A DNA stretch of 64,000 bases from a marine actinobacterium PHSC20C1 (GCA_000153145.1 CH672415.1:2650319-2714318), one strand, 5' to 3'; positions 53,668 through 63,041 are shown, counted from the stretch's first letter. Made by a program: numbers and translations. The notes: a model not told the origin generated them from the letters alone.

Positions 53668-56127
53668 CTATCTCGCGATCGAATCACTGTCTGCCATCCA
53701 TGCCGCGAGATGCTTCCCCGTTGCGCCCTCTCCAGCGGCAATAGCGTGTGGAGTTCCCGTAGCAACCACGCGACCTCCGGTGTCTCCTCCGCCCGGGCCC
53801 AAATCGATGACCCAGTCACTAGCGGCAATCGCTGCTTGATCGTGTTCGACAAGAACTACGGTGTTCCCGGCATCAACGAGCTGCTGCAATTGCTCAAGCA
53901 ATCTCCGTACATCTGCAGGGTGAAGCCCGGAAGTCGGTTCGTCGAGCAGATAGAGCGCGTGCCCGCGTTTTGCCCGCTGTAACTCGGTGGCCAATTTGAT
54001 GCGCTGGGCTTCGCCACCGCTGAGCTCGGTCGCTGGCTGCCCTAAGCGGAGATAGCCAAGACCGACTTCCTGCAGGGTGTCGAGGCTTCGCGAAGCGGTA
54101 GGGATCTCGGCGAAAAACGTCGCCGCATCATCAACAGTCATTTTGAGAACATCGGCAATCGAGTTCTCCTGATACATAATTTCGAGCGTTTCCGCGTTAT
54201 ATCGCGCGCCGTGGCAGGTATGACACGGCGCATACGTCCCTGGCAAGAACATCAGTTCGACCGAGACGAAACCCTCGCCCAAGCATGTCTCGCAGCGTCC
54301 GCCCGCAACGTTAAAAGAGAAGCGGCCTGCGTTGTATCCGCGTGAGGAGGCGTCCGCAGTGGCCGCGAACAATTTGCGCACCGTGTCAAACATGCCTGTG
54401 TAGGTTGCGAGGTTGGAGCGTGGAGTTCGCCCGATCGGTCGTTGGTCAACAACGACGATTCGATCGAATGCATCCAGCCCGGCTGCGCGCCGAATGTCGA
54501 CGTCAATTTCGGCATCATCCGTGTCAGCTGGAGCAGCACCGAGGTGTCGACGCACTACCTGTGCGAGCACTTGGGTGACCAAGGTCGATTTGCCTGAACC
54601 TGAGACTCCAGTGACGGCAGTCATGATTCCAATGGGCACGTCAACGGACGCGTCCTTGAGATTGTGCCGCGAGATTCCCCGCAATTGAAGCCAGTTCTCG
54701 GGAAGTCGCACTTCTCGGGGGAGCGCTCGTCCGGTCGGGAACAAATAGCGGGCAGTGACTGACTGTTCCACGCCCCGGAGTCTGTCAACTGGGCCAGAGT
54801 AGAGCAACTGACCGCCGCCTTCTCCTGCCGCTGGACCAATGTCGACAATCCAGTCTGCTCGGCGGATGACGTCAAGGTCGTGCTCGACAACGAACAGCGA
54901 GTTTCCTGAAGCTTTAAGTCGATCCAAGACGTCAAGCAAGGGCTTGGCGTCTGCAGGGTGGAGGCCAGCAGATGGCTCATCGAGAACATAGATGACTCCA
55001 AAAAGTCCCGACCGCAACTGAGTCGCAATCCGCAGTCTCTGCGCTTCGCCGGGAGAAAGGGTCGTGGAGCTTCGGCCAAGGCTCAAATATCCCAGACCTA
55101 GATCGAGTAGTACTTCGATGCGAGCAACCACGTCAGCGGCGATTCGATCAGCCGCTTCATTGCCCTCGCCAGCTTCCGCTTCAAGACTGGTAACGCCGCG
55201 TTCCAGCGCGTCCGCTAGTTCGGCGAGAGGCACCGAATTCAGTTCGGCGATCGTGAGTCCCGCGAAGGTAATTGCCAACGCCTCAGCACGGAGGCCGCTT
55301 CCCGCGCAGTCTGGGCACGACATGCTGCGGACAAAGCGCAGCGCACGCTCGCGCATCCGGTCACTCTGCGATTGGGCGAGCACATTCATTATGTGCTTGC
55401 GGGCGCTCCAGAATTTGCCTTTGTAGCCGTGATCGAGTCTTCCATCTTCAGGCTCAATCAGTACAGCTGGTTGTTCTTCCGTGTAGAGCAGCCACTCTTG
55501 AATTGCGCGGGGCAACTCGCGCCAACTGACGTCTATGTCGATGTCGAGCCCACGCACGATACTGCGAAGGTTTGCTCCCTGCCACGCGCCCGGCCATGCG
55601 GCGATTGCGCCATCACGAATGCTCAGCGCTGAGTCAGGCACCAGGAGCTCTTCAGTTACGTCGTGCACGACCCCGAGGCCGTGACAACGCGGGCACGCCC
55701 CTGCGGCAGTGTTTGGCGAGAATGCTTCGGCAGAGAGGTGACCGGCGTCAGCCGGGTAAGTTCCCGCGCGGGAATAGAGCATGCGGAGCAGGTTCGAGAG
55801 CGTGGTAATTGTGCCGACAGTCGAGCGTGAACTGGGTGCGCCGCGTCGCTGCTGCATCGCAACGGCCGGAGGAAGCCCGCTTATTTCGCCCACGTCTGGC
55901 GCACCAACTTGATTAAGAAGCCGCCGAGCGTATGGGGCGACGGACTCGAAGTACCGTCGCTGCGCTTCCGCATAGAGAGTGCCGAACGCAAGCGAAGACT
56001 TTCCCGATCCGGAAATGCCGGTGAATACTACGAAGCAATCTCGAGGGATATCGACGTCGATGTTCTTGAGGTTGTGCTCTCGGGCGCCGCGAACGCGCAC
56101 CCAACCGTTCGTGTCGTCAATAGTCAT
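53668..56127 (-). CDS. UvrA2-like ATPase lacking the UvrB-binding domain
   Basis: 819 residues versus about 950 for housekeeping UvrA. Both ABC modules are intact: [20 protein letters not shown] and [13 protein letters not shown], signatures [12 protein letters not shown] and [12 protein letters not shown], zinc motifs CPRC...CPDC and CETC-x19-CHTC. After [11 protein letters not shown] the sequence passes almost directly to CPRCHGLG, so the UvrB-interaction domain (~100 residues) is missing. UvrA2-type proteins are linked to tolerance of DNA-intercalating drugs rather than core excision repair. Convergent with DUF3117. Confidence 0.92.
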   Translation of the reverse strand: MTIDDTNGWVRVRGAREHNLKNIDVDIPRDCFVVFTGISGSGKSSLAFGTLYAEAQRRYFESVAPYARRLLNQVGAPDVGEISGLPPAVAMQQRRGAPSSRSTVGTITTLSNLLRMLYSRAGTYPADAGHLSAEAFSPNTAAGACPRCHGLGVVHDVTEELLVPDSALSIRDGAIAAWPGAWQGANLRSIVRGLDIDIDVSWRELPRAIQEWLLYTEEQPAVLIEPEDGRLDHGYKGKFWSARKHIMNVLAQSQSDRMRERALRFVRSMSCPDCAGSGLRAEALAITFAGLTIAELNSVPLAELADALERGVTSLEAEAGEGNEAADRIAADVVARIEVLLDLGLGYLSLGRSSTTLSPGEAQRLRIATQLRSGLFGVIYVLDEPSAGLHPADAKPLLDVLDRLKASGNSLFVVEHDLDVIRRADWIVDIGPAAGEGGGQLLYSGPVDRLRGVEQSVTARYLFPTGRALPREVRLPENWLQLRGISRHNLKDASVDVPIGIMTAVTGVSGSGKSTLVTQVLAQVVRRHLGAAPADTDDAEIDVDIRRAAGLDAFDRIVVVDQRPIGRTPRSNLATYTGMFDTVRKLFAATADASSRGYNAGRFSFNVAGGRCETCLGEGFVSVELMFLPGTYAPCHTCHGARYNAETLEIMYQENSIADVLKMTVDDAATFFAEIPTASRSLDTLQEVGLGYLRLGQPATELSGGEAQRIKLATELQRAKRGHALYLLDEPTSGLHPADVRRLLEQLQQLVDAGNTVVLVEHDQAAIAASDWVIDLGPGGGDTGGRVVATGTPHAIAAGEGATGKHLAAWMADSDSIAR

Positions 56128-56212
56128 CGATGCACCGCCCTCCCCGCCAAAGTGGGGGAGTACAACTCTACGCGCCGAACTCTGGGCGCGAGGTGGGCGT
56201 TGGGCGACCGAA

Positions 56213-56845
56213 CTAGTCGCTGAGTTTTGTGAGCTGCAGTAGTCCGTCGCCCACAGGGATCAGCGAGCTGATTACGGCTTCAGATTGGGAGATCTCTTTT
56301 AGGAGTGATCGAAAGTTTGAGACCGTCGCATCCCGCTGCGTTGGGTCGGCAACCTTGTCTCGCCACAGTGCATGGGCAACCGCGACGACACCGCCGGGGC
56401 GAACGAGCCGGAGACCATGTTCCACATACTCGATTACCGAATGTGGGTCGGCATCAATGAAAACCAGATCGTAGCTGGACTCATTCATCCGAGGCAGCAC
56501 TTCGGCAGCCTTGCCGCCGATCTGACGAACGCGGTTCGATGGAATATTCGCTTCGGCGAATACAGCGCGCGCCACTTGTTGGTGGTCGAGCTCGGAGTCG
56601 ATTGTTGTGAGCAGCGCCGTTGGGCTTCCCGCGAGCATCCAGAGTCCGCTAATGCCGACACCGGTGCCAACTTCGATGATGCTTTTGGCGTTGGTCGCGG
56701 CTGCCAAGAGAGCGAGTTGCGCGCCAACAGCAGGCGAAACGGCTTCAATGCCGAGTTCACTCGAATGCACGCGCGCGGCCGCGATCTCTGGGCGCTCGAC
56801 AACGAACTCCTCGGCGTACTTCCAGCTCAGCTGCTTGTCTGACAC
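56213..56845 (-). CDS. Class I SAM-dependent O-methyltransferase
   Basis: 210 residues of the catechol-OMT-like family. SAM motif [36 protein letters not shown] and the metal/catalytic [18 protein letters not shown]. The acceptor is unknown. GTG 56845 has AGGAG 5 nt upstream. Divergent from tatB, a conserved actinobacterial pair. Confidence 0.93.
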   Translation of the reverse strand: MSDKQLSWKYAEEFVVERPEIAAARVHSSELGIEAVSPAVGAQLALLAAATNAKSIIEVGTGVGISGLWMLAGSPTALLTTIDSELDHQQVARAVFAEANIPSNRVRQIGGKAAEVLPRMNESSYDLVFIDADPHSVIEYVEHGLRLVRPGGVVAVAHALWRDKVADPTQRDATVSNFRSLLKEISQSEAVISSLIPVGDGLLQLTKLSD

Positions 56846-56895
56846 ATTGCTCCTATCACTGCCTCAACTGTAGACGCAGAGTACGGCCCCGCCGG

Positions 56896-56901
56896 TAAGC
56901 T
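56896..56901 (+). promoter_or_regulatory. Leaderless -10 of tatB
   Basis: TAAGCT ends 6 nt before GTG 56908; no ribosome binding site. Confidence 0.5.
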
Positions 56902-56907
56902 AAACGG

Positions 56908-57291
56908 GTGTCCTTCGGTCTCACTTTCGACAAGCTGCTCATCATTGGGCTCATTGCTGTCTTTTTGCTTGGCCCGGAACGCTTGCCGTACTACGCATCA
57001 CAGCTCGCACGCCTCGTCCGATCTTTGCGAGATATGGCAAACGGTGCGAAAGATCGCATGCGCGAAGAGATGGGCCCAGACTTTGACGAGATCGACTGGA
57101 AGAAGCTCGACCCTCGCCAGTATGACCCTCGTCGCATCATCCGCGATGCTCTCCTAGAAGACGAATCGCCACCAGTCGTTGTTCGCCCGCCGCGCTCGGC
57201 CGCATTCGCAGAACGTAAGGCTGCGGTTGCGCAGCGGCAGAGCGAACTCTCCGACGGCGAGCCGGCCCCGTTCGACAACGAATCAACTTAG
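56908..57291 (+). CDS. tatB: Sec-independent translocase protein TatB
   Basis: 127 residues: an N-terminal membrane helix (LLIIGLIAVFLLGPERLPYY, with the conserved GPERLP hinge), an amphipathic helix (LVRSLRDMANGAKDRMREEM) and a charged tail. The DPRQYDPRRIIRDALLED stretch is typical of actinobacterial TatB. EfeB in this window is a likely Tat client. Its last 4 bases overlap the end of the convergent aldehyde dehydrogenase gene. Confidence 0.9.
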   Translation: MSFGLTFDKLLIIGLIAVFLLGPERLPYYASQLARLVRSLRDMANGAKDRMREEMGPDFDEIDWKKLDPRQYDPRRIIRDALLEDESPPVVVRPPRSAAFAERKAAVAQRQSELSDGEPAPFDNEST

Positions 57292-58850
57292 CGTCGGCGT
57301 AACGCCTTCAGCACGCCAAGCAGCGTGATCATGAGGCCTACCAACGCGGCGAACTCTGCGCCTGAGCGAGGCAACTGCAGGATGCCGTTCGACTGCGAGA
57401 CAGTGCGGGATTGCACGAACCGAAGAATTCCCTCTGGTCCATTGCGTCGACCTAACCCAGAGTTCTTCATGCCGCCCATCGGGGCATCGACGCTGGAAAA
57501 GCTGGCACGGTACCCCTCATTGATGTTTACGCTGCCAGCATTAAGCCGGTCAGCGAGCCGGCGGGCGTGGAGAATCGATCCGCTGAAGATCGAAGCGTTC
57601 AAGCCGAACTCGCTGTCATTCGCTCGGTCGATTGCTTCGTCGTCGCTCGCAACTGTCGTGATGGCGACGACGGGCCCGAACGTTTCATTCGCGAAGCATT
57701 CCATGTCTGCCGTGACGTCAGTGAGCGCGGTTGGTGCGAAGAAAAATGGACCAAGGTCGGGGCGAGCCGTACCGCCAGCGAGCACTGTTGCTCCCTTGGC
57801 TACCGCATCGTCTACATGTGCCTGAATTCGCTCAAGCTGCGCCGCAGAGGTGAGCGATCCAACATCGCCGGAGTAGTCGAGGGCAGCTGTCTGAATGAGG
57901 GCGTCGACTCGCGCAGCGAACTCGCGCGTGAACTCGGCCGCGATCGACTCGTGCACGTAGATGCGTTCGATAGACACGCAAAGCTGGCCCATCGTCGAGA
58001 AGCAGGCGTAGACGGCATCCGCTGCGGCCTTAGCCGGATCGACGTCGCCAAGCACGATGAGTGGATTCTTGCCGCCGAGTTCGAGGGAGGCGCCAATGAG
58101 GCGGCTGGCGGCACGTTCGCCGACGCGTGTTCCGGTTGGAGTTGAACCTGTGAAGCAAACGTAGTCACAGCTATCGACGACGGCATTGCCAACTTCGCTT
58201 CCAGGACCAGCGACGATCGGCCACAGTTCGGCAGGAACTCCCGCGTCGATGTACGCCTCGCGGGTGGCAAGCATCGAAAGTGCACCCTGATTGTCGATCT
58301 TCTGAATCACCGCGCTGCCGGCGGCGAGCGCAGGAACGATATCCATTACACCAAGCGCGATCGGATAGTTCCAGGGCGTGACGACGCCGATGAGCTGTTT
58401 GGGGGAGTAGCTGACCCTGGTAGTCATCAGCACGGGGATGCCTGACCTTCGCCTTCTCGTGGCCAGAACGCGTTGCGCGGACACAGCGTAATAGCGGGAG
58501 ACTGACGCGGCTTGGAAGATCTCCTCAAACGCTTGACCGCGTGTCTTGCCCGTTTCCGTTTGCAGCAGGTCGAGCAGTTCATCGCGGCGCTCGAGCAGCA
58601 GGTCGTGGGCGCGGAGCAGAACGGTGCGACGGTGCGCGAACCCCGCAGTTTGCCACGCGCGCTGTGCGAGGCGGGCGGATGCTGCGGCATCCTGAACATC
58701 ACTGATCGAGCTCTGTGGCAACTCATGCAGGGGTTGCCCGCTGAAGGGTGCGATAACGGTGGCCGTGTCGGAGGTGGTGCAACTCAATTGCGCGACTAGT
58801 GAGTCGCGGCGGCGGGCTCCGATAAGTGTGGCAGCGGTGTGGGACGACAT
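57288..58850 (-). CDS. Succinate-semialdehyde dehydrogenase (GabD2-type) with hydrophobic C-terminal tail
   Basis: 520 residues, ALDH superfamily. GVVTPWNYPIALGVMD, CFTGSTPTGTRVGERAA, LELGGKNPLIV, catalytic Cys in STMGQLCVSIERIYVHE and NETFGPVVAI. The order and the QLCVSIERIYV context match GabD2. The last ~25 residues (FAALVGLMITLLGVLKALRRR, 21 quoted less one: AALVGLMITLLGVLKALRRR) look like a membrane anchor, as in fatty-aldehyde dehydrogenases. Divergent from the GPH transporter, with leaderless promoters facing apart. The substrate may be a long-chain aldehyde rather than succinate semialdehyde (inference). Confidence 0.85.
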   Translation of the reverse strand: MSSHTAATLIGARRRDSLVAQLSCTTSDTATVIAPFSGQPLHELPQSSISDVQDAAASARLAQRAWQTAGFAHRRTVLLRAHDLLLERRDELLDLLQTETGKTRGQAFEEIFQAASVSRYYAVSAQRVLATRRRRSGIPVLMTTRVSYSPKQLIGVVTPWNYPIALGVMDIVPALAAGSAVIQKIDNQGALSMLATREAYIDAGVPAELWPIVAGPGSEVGNAVVDSCDYVCFTGSTPTGTRVGERAASRLIGASLELGGKNPLIVLGDVDPAKAAADAVYACFSTMGQLCVSIERIYVHESIAAEFTREFAARVDALIQTAALDYSGDVGSLTSAAQLERIQAHVDDAVAKGATVLAGGTARPDLGPFFFAPTALTDVTADMECFANETFGPVVAITTVASDDEAIDRANDSEFGLNASIFSGSILHARRLADRLNAGSVNINEGYRASFSSVDAPMGGMKNSGLGRRNGPEGILRFVQSRTVSQSNGILQLPRSGAEFAALVGLMITLLGVLKALRRR

Positions 58851-58856
58851 GTCCCA

Positions 58857-58862
58857 ACACTA
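58857..58862 (-). promoter_or_regulatory. Leaderless -10 of the aldehyde dehydrogenase gene
   Basis: TAGTGT on the minus strand ends 6 nt before ATG 58850. Confidence 0.5.
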
Positions 58863-58897
58863 CGACTGGAGACCACAATTTGAGCTGTATGTAGAGA

Positions 58898-58903
58898 TAG
58901 GCT
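58898..58903 (+). promoter_or_regulatory. Leaderless -10 of the GPH transporter gene
   Basis: TAGGCT ends 7 nt before ATG 58911; no ribosome binding site. Confidence 0.5.
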
Positions 58904-58910
58904 CACCAAG

Positions 58911-60302
58911 ATGAACACCGCAGCGCCGCGAGCACTTACCCGATCTACAATTGCCACTTACGCCATAGGTTCTCTAGGCACGGGAGGCTTCGGTGCGCTG
59001 CCCGGTCTCGTCTTGGTTTACTTCCTCACGGACACTCTCGGGATCGCAGCACTCGCTGCCGGAATCTTGGTGACCGCAGCAAAAGTGTGGGACGTGCTGA
59101 TCGATCCCGTGATCGGGGCACGAAGCGACCTCAGTCTTGCCCGCCGCGGAACGCGCCGTCCGGTGATGCTGCTGGGGGCGATCCTGTTGCCGATCCTGTT
59201 TGTGCTGACCTTTGCGGTTCCCGCAGGCATCGGTCCGCTCGCGTCTGGCATTTGGGTATTCGTGGCGTTCGTTGCCGCGGCTACCGCGTTCAGCATGTTT
59301 CAAGTGCCATATATCGCGTTGCCAGCCGAATTGACGCGAAGCTATGACGAACGCACAAGGCTCTTGGCTGTTCGGGTTGTTGTATTGACGATCGCGATTC
59401 TGCTGTTTGGTGCGGGAGCACCCGAAATTCGTGATGCTTTTGCGGATGAACGGCTCGGCTACCTCGTGATGGCACTGTGCGCGGCTGCCCTCATGGGCGT
59501 CACGCTCGTCATCTCATCGTTCGTTGCTCCCACCGGCTCTGTAGTTGCGGCCCCGTCAGTCTCAATTGCTGCAACGTATCGTGCGGGGATCGCCGCGCTC
59601 AAACGCAGCCAGCCGTTCCGCGCCCTGCTGCTGACATTTCTTCTTCAAGCGCTTGCGACCGGTGTCATGCTCGCTGGTGCGCAGTACGTAGCTACCTGGG
59701 TGCTCGGTGCCGGAGTCGCGATTATTTTTGTTTCTCTTATCGGCCCAGCGCTGCTGTTCGCCCCTGTCTGGGCTGCGGTCTCTCGACGGATTGGCAAAGA
59801 GCGAGCTTTCGTGGGGGCTTCGGTGATCTACGGCATCGCGGCGCTACTGATTGTGCTGCAGTTGTGGTGGCCCGGTGAGTGGATCTACTTGCCCGTCGCG
59901 CTCGCGGGGGCCGGCTACGCGGGAATGCAGGCGCTCCCCATGTCGATGCTTCCCGATGTCATCTCCCACGACTCTCGCCGCCACAAGATCGCATCTGCAG
60001 GCACCTTCGGGGGTGTGTGGACCGCGGGCGAAACGACAGGACTAGCACTGGGGGCAACCGTTCTTACGGTCGTACTGGCGACATCCGGCTATCTTGAATC
60101 AGTTGCGAACCAGGTCGTGACTCAACCGGATTCGGCAATTGCCGGGATCATCATCAGCTTCAGCATTGTGCCAGCAGTGCTCATTGGACTCTCGCTGGTG
60201 ACCTTTGCCCGCTACCCGTTGCGCCGCCACGACATCGAACACGCTGACACCGAGCCCGTGGACCACAACGCCGCAGCAACCCATACTGATCGGGAGAACT
60301 AG
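58911..60302 (+). CDS. GPH-family cation symporter (MFS)
   Basis: 463 residues, 12 membrane helices. The GPH hallmark KVWDVLIDPVIGARSD sits after helix 2, followed by RRGTRRPVMLLGA. SMFQVPYIALPAELT and LPDVISHDSRRHKIASAGTF (DxxxYDxxxTG-type) are family features. These symporters carry glycosides, pentosides or hexuronides with H+/Na+; the substrate here is unknown. Stop/start overlap of one base (TAGTG) with the lyase gene suggests the two act together. Confidence 0.88.
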   Translation: MNTAAPRALTRSTIATYAIGSLGTGGFGALPGLVLVYFLTDTLGIAALAAGILVTAAKVWDVLIDPVIGARSDLSLARRGTRRPVMLLGAILLPILFVLTFAVPAGIGPLASGIWVFVAFVAAATAFSMFQVPYIALPAELTRSYDERTRLLAVRVVVLTIAILLFGAGAPEIRDAFADERLGYLVMALCAAALMGVTLVISSFVAPTGSVVAAPSVSIAATYRAGIAALKRSQPFRALLLTFLLQALATGVMLAGAQYVATWVLGAGVAIIFVSLIGPALLFAPVWAAVSRRIGKERAFVGASVIYGIAALLIVLQLWWPGEWIYLPVALAGAGYAGMQALPMSMLPDVISHDSRRHKIASAGTFGGVWTAGETTGLALGATVLTVVLATSGYLESVANQVVTQPDSAIAGIIISFSIVPAVLIGLSLVTFARYPLRRHDIEHADTEPVDHNAAATHTDREN

Positions 60303-61792
60303 TGAATTTCGACCACGAACCTGCTGACATCCTTGACCGTCTCAACCAGTTGCGACGGGCCGATGCGCCGACTCACGGCGGCCGGGTGCTCTCCTACGTG
60401 TACGATTCGGGGCTGGCAGAGCTAGACGAGCTTGCGGCGGGCGCCATCCGCGCGGTGCAACCAGTGAACGGGCTAGACCCGACCACGTTTACCTCTGTTG
60501 CTGTGATGGAACGCGAAGTTGTCGCGTTCGCCCGCGACCTGCTCGGCGGAGACTCGGATGTCGTCGGCACCGTGACGACGGGCGGCACCGAGAGCTGTCT
60601 GTTGGCAGTCAAGACGGCGCGTGACGTGTGGCGCGGCGCAGGGGCTTCGGCACGCACTGGCATGCCCCGCTTGCTTGCGCCTGTCACCGTGCACGCGGCA
60701 TTCCAGAAAGCAGCTCACTACTTTGGTCTCGAACTTGACCTTGTTCCCGTCAACGGCGACGGAATAGTTTCGGCCAGCGACCTCATTGCGCGGTTCGGGG
60801 ATGACGTTGCCTTGGTCGTTGTTTCGGCGCCGAGCTACGCTCATGCGGCAATGGACCCGGTGGTGGAGGTCGCCGCGGCAGCGGCCAAGCACGGTATCGC
60901 CTGTCACGTCGACGCCTGCATTGGTGGCTGGATTCTCCCTTTCTGGGAGGGCGTTTCGCCGTGGAACTTTTCGGTCGCTGGTGTCACTAGCATCAGCGCC
61001 GACCTTCACAAGTTTGGCTACTCGCCGAAGGGTGCTTCTGTGTTGCTGCAGCGCGGTCGTGACCGTCAGCGCGCCCAATACTTTGCGACAACTCAGTGGC
61101 CGGGCTACCCGATCGTGAATCCCACAATCCTTGGCTCAAAATCTGCCGGACCGCTTGCAGCAGCGTGGGCCATTACTCACGCGCTAGGAACGACCGGGCT
61201 CGCCGAGCTCGCTGAGTCCTGCTCCCGATCGACTCGCGCCCTGTGTGACCTCATCAACGGAATCGAGGGGCTTCGCGTTATCGGTAACCCGGTCGGCCCG
61301 CTGATGGCAGTCGCAGCCGATGAATCAGTGCCGACAAACCGTCGCGTTGACGCTCATCATTGGGCTGATCAAGTGCGAACGCATGGCTTTCTGCTTCAAT
61401 TACAGCCGTCTCTCGTGCAGAGCGACGATACCGTTCTGCCAGCGACAACCCATCTGACAATCACTCCGGTGACCGAAAGCGTTCTTGACGAGCTGAGCGC
61501 AGCGCTGCTGGCCGCTGCCGAAGAAGTGCGCGGTGTCGCCCCCATCTCTGCTGCCGCGGCGCTCGCGACTCTGCCAGCTGAGGTTAGTGCGGCTCTCTCG
61601 GCTCCGGATGCTCCACCGCTGACTTCTGAGCAGGCTGCCGGGCTGCTGGCCGTGATTGGGCTTCAGGGGGCCAGCGATGGTTTGCCCGAGCGGATGGCGC
61701 CACTGCTCGCACTCATCGGAGCGCTACCGGCGCCGCTAACCGAGCGTTTGCTCACTGAGCTGATTGCGCGACTGGTCGAGCCGACCAATTAG
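60302..61792 (+). CDS. Sphingosine-1-phosphate-lyase-like PLP enzyme
   Basis: 496 residues, PLP fold type I, group II decarboxylase/SPL family. GTVTTGGTESCLLAVKTARD, HVDACIGGWILPFWEG, the PLP Lys in SADLHKFGYSPKGASVLLQR, and YFATTQWPGYP closely resemble the SPL pattern (TSGGTESI; SADTHKYGFAPKG; YF-TDW-GG). A ~55-residue C-terminal extension is helical. SPL cleaves phosphorylated long-chain bases into an aldehyde and phosphoethanolamine; an aldehyde dehydrogenase is next door. An aromatic or glutamate decarboxylase-like activity is the alternative. GTG start overlaps the transporter stop. Confidence 0.8.
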   Translation: MNFDHEPADILDRLNQLRRADAPTHGGRVLSYVYDSGLAELDELAAGAIRAVQPVNGLDPTTFTSVAVMEREVVAFARDLLGGDSDVVGTVTTGGTESCLLAVKTARDVWRGAGASARTGMPRLLAPVTVHAAFQKAAHYFGLELDLVPVNGDGIVSASDLIARFGDDVALVVVSAPSYAHAAMDPVVEVAAAAAKHGIACHVDACIGGWILPFWEGVSPWNFSVAGVTSISADLHKFGYSPKGASVLLQRGRDRQRAQYFATTQWPGYPIVNPTILGSKSAGPLAAAWAITHALGTTGLAELAESCSRSTRALCDLINGIEGLRVIGNPVGPLMAVAADESVPTNRRVDAHHWADQVRTHGFLLQLQPSLVQSDDTVLPATTHLTITPVTESVLDELSAALLAAAEEVRGVAPISAAAALATLPAEVSAALSAPDAPPLTSEQAAGLLAVIGLQGASDGLPERMAPLLALIGALPAPLTERLLTELIARLVEPTN

Positions 61793-61815
61793 ACCTAGCG
61801 CGGGCGCGGGCGCGG

Positions 61816-61836
61816 GAGCGGCTGTGAGTGCCGCTC
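61816..61836 (+). terminator. Hairpin after the SPL-like gene
   Basis: GAGCGGC-N7-GCCGCTC, perfect 7-bp stem, preceded by a GCGCGGG-rich simple repeat (61798-61816). No U-tract. Confidence 0.5.
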
Positions 61837-61875
61837 GGCCTGGGCTGGACCGGCGCCCAGAATTCGATGCCGGCG

Positions 61876-62790
61876 TTAGGCCGTGTGCTCGCGCTCGAAG
61901 CGGGTTGCTTCGTCGACGAGCGCCTTCACGACCGCGCGCACAGAGGGGCGTTCTGCTCGGTCTGGTCGCAGTAGAGCGGAAATGAGCCGTGATGATGGCA
62001 CGCCCTTGAGCGGCCGCGTGATGAGACCGTTTTCGCGGTCCCGCGTGGTGAAGCGCGGAAGGATTGCGATGCCGTGCCCGGCGGCAACGACCGCCTCAAC
62101 GATGCTGTTGTCCGTAAGTCGTTGGGCGACATTCGCTGGTGCACCGTTTGCCGCCTCGATGCGACGCAGGATGCGATCGAAGGGGAGCCCTGCAGGCACG
62201 CCGATCCAGGTCTCGTCTATGAGGTCCGCTGGCGTGAGCGCTGGCTTTCGACCGAGCGGATGATCTTCGGGCAGCGCAACGTCTAGCGACTCCTTCATGA
62301 GTGGAACAACGGCAAGGCCGCGTTCGGTCCATGCCGGGAGAACGTGCGGAGAGTCGGAGACGACGACGTCGTAGTCTGCGGTGAGGTTTGCAACATCCTC
62401 AAGAACAGAGTCCTGGTCGTTGCAATAGAGCTTGAGGCCCGCCAAACGATTGATGGAGTGGAAGAGTCCGGGCAAGAGCATCTCGCCACCCGTCGGAAAG
62501 ATCGTCATTGTGACTTCACCGCGCGGGGACTCACGAAAGTCGTTCCATAAGGCTTCGGCTTTCTCGATCGCGGTAGCAACATCGGCGGCAGTGTGAGCAA
62601 GTGCACGACCCGCTGAAGTCAAAACGATGCCGCGGCCCACTCGCTCCGTGAGCGGAATTCCGGCCTCGCGCTCGAGGATTTTGAGCTGCTGCGAGACGGC
62701 GGATGGGGTGCGCATTGTGGCTTTGGCAACCGCTGTAATGCTGCCGCGGTCGGCCAGTTCGCGCAGTAGCTCCAGTCGGCGAATTTCCAT
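61876..62790 (-). CDS. LysR-family transcriptional regulator
   Basis: 304 residues. Winged HTH (MEIRRLELLRELADRGSITA, then VAKATMRTPSAVSQQLKILE) and a substrate-binding domain (about 90-290). It ends convergently with the SPL-like gene and diverges from a 40-residue ORF. It may control the transporter/lyase unit or the small ORF. A leaderless start is likely: TAGGCT (62797-62802, minus strand) ends 6 nt before ATG 62790. Confidence 0.9.
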   Translation of the reverse strand: MEIRRLELLRELADRGSITAVAKATMRTPSAVSQQLKILEREAGIPLTERVGRGIVLTSAGRALAHTAADVATAIEKAEALWNDFRESPRGEVTMTIFPTGGEMLLPGLFHSINRLAGLKLYCNDQDSVLEDVANLTADYDVVVSDSPHVLPAWTERGLAVVPLMKESLDVALPEDHPLGRKPALTPADLIDETWIGVPAGLPFDRILRRIEAANGAPANVAQRLTDNSIVEAVVAAGHGIAILPRFTTRDRENGLITRPLKGVPSSRLISALLRPDRAERPSVRAVVKALVDEATRFEREHTA

Positions 62791-62796
62791 GTAGTT

Positions 62797-62830
62797 AGCC
62801 TACAAGGTTAGATAAGAAAGATCATCTTGT
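62797..62830. promoter_or_regulatory. LysR / small-ORF divergent control region
   Basis: Contains the minus-strand -10 TAGGCT (62797-62802), a palindrome AAGAT-C-ATCTT (62818-62828) and ACAAG-N19-CTTGT (62802-62806, 62826-62830). Plausible LysR operator in an AT-rich stretch. Confidence 0.4.
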
Positions 62831-62861
62831 TCTAAATAGTTATTCGCGATGAAATATAGAC

Positions 62862-62984
62862 ATGAACATCGAACTCCTCATCATCGGGACACTCTCCGCA
62901 GTGGGCATCATCGCCACCGTGCGTGCCGTCGCAATCGACGGATACCACCGCATTCCCACCCGCCGCTACAACACGATGCCGTAG
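62862..62984 (+). CDS. Predicted 40-residue membrane peptide
   Basis: ATG to TAG, 40 codons. Residues ~4-23 (ELLIIGTLSAVGIIATVRAV) form one membrane helix, followed by a polar tail AIDGYHRIPTRRYNTMP. A perfect intrinsic terminator lies 23 bp downstream on the same strand, and a LysR gene is divergent. The ribosome binding site is weak. Function unknown; could be a small regulatory or transporter-associated peptide. Confidence 0.65.
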   Translation: MNIELLIIGTLSAVGIIATVRAVAIDGYHRIPTRRYNTMP

Positions 62985-63006
62985 CCACCGACTCATCGGT
63001 ACACGC

Positions 63007-63038
63007 AACACCACAGCAACTACTGCTGTGGTGTTTTT
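63007..63038 (+). terminator. Intrinsic terminator of the small ORF
   Basis: AACACCACAGCA and TGCTGTGGTGTT form a 12-bp perfect stem with a 5-nt loop followed by a T-run (TTTTT overall). Just before the mrp stop. Confidence 0.9.
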
Positions 63039-63041
63039 GCG

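Noticed and set aside
61798-61816. GCGCGGG simple repeat as a recombination hot spot
   Set aside because: Only about three short units; more likely part of the hairpin-rich 3' end of the SPL-like gene.
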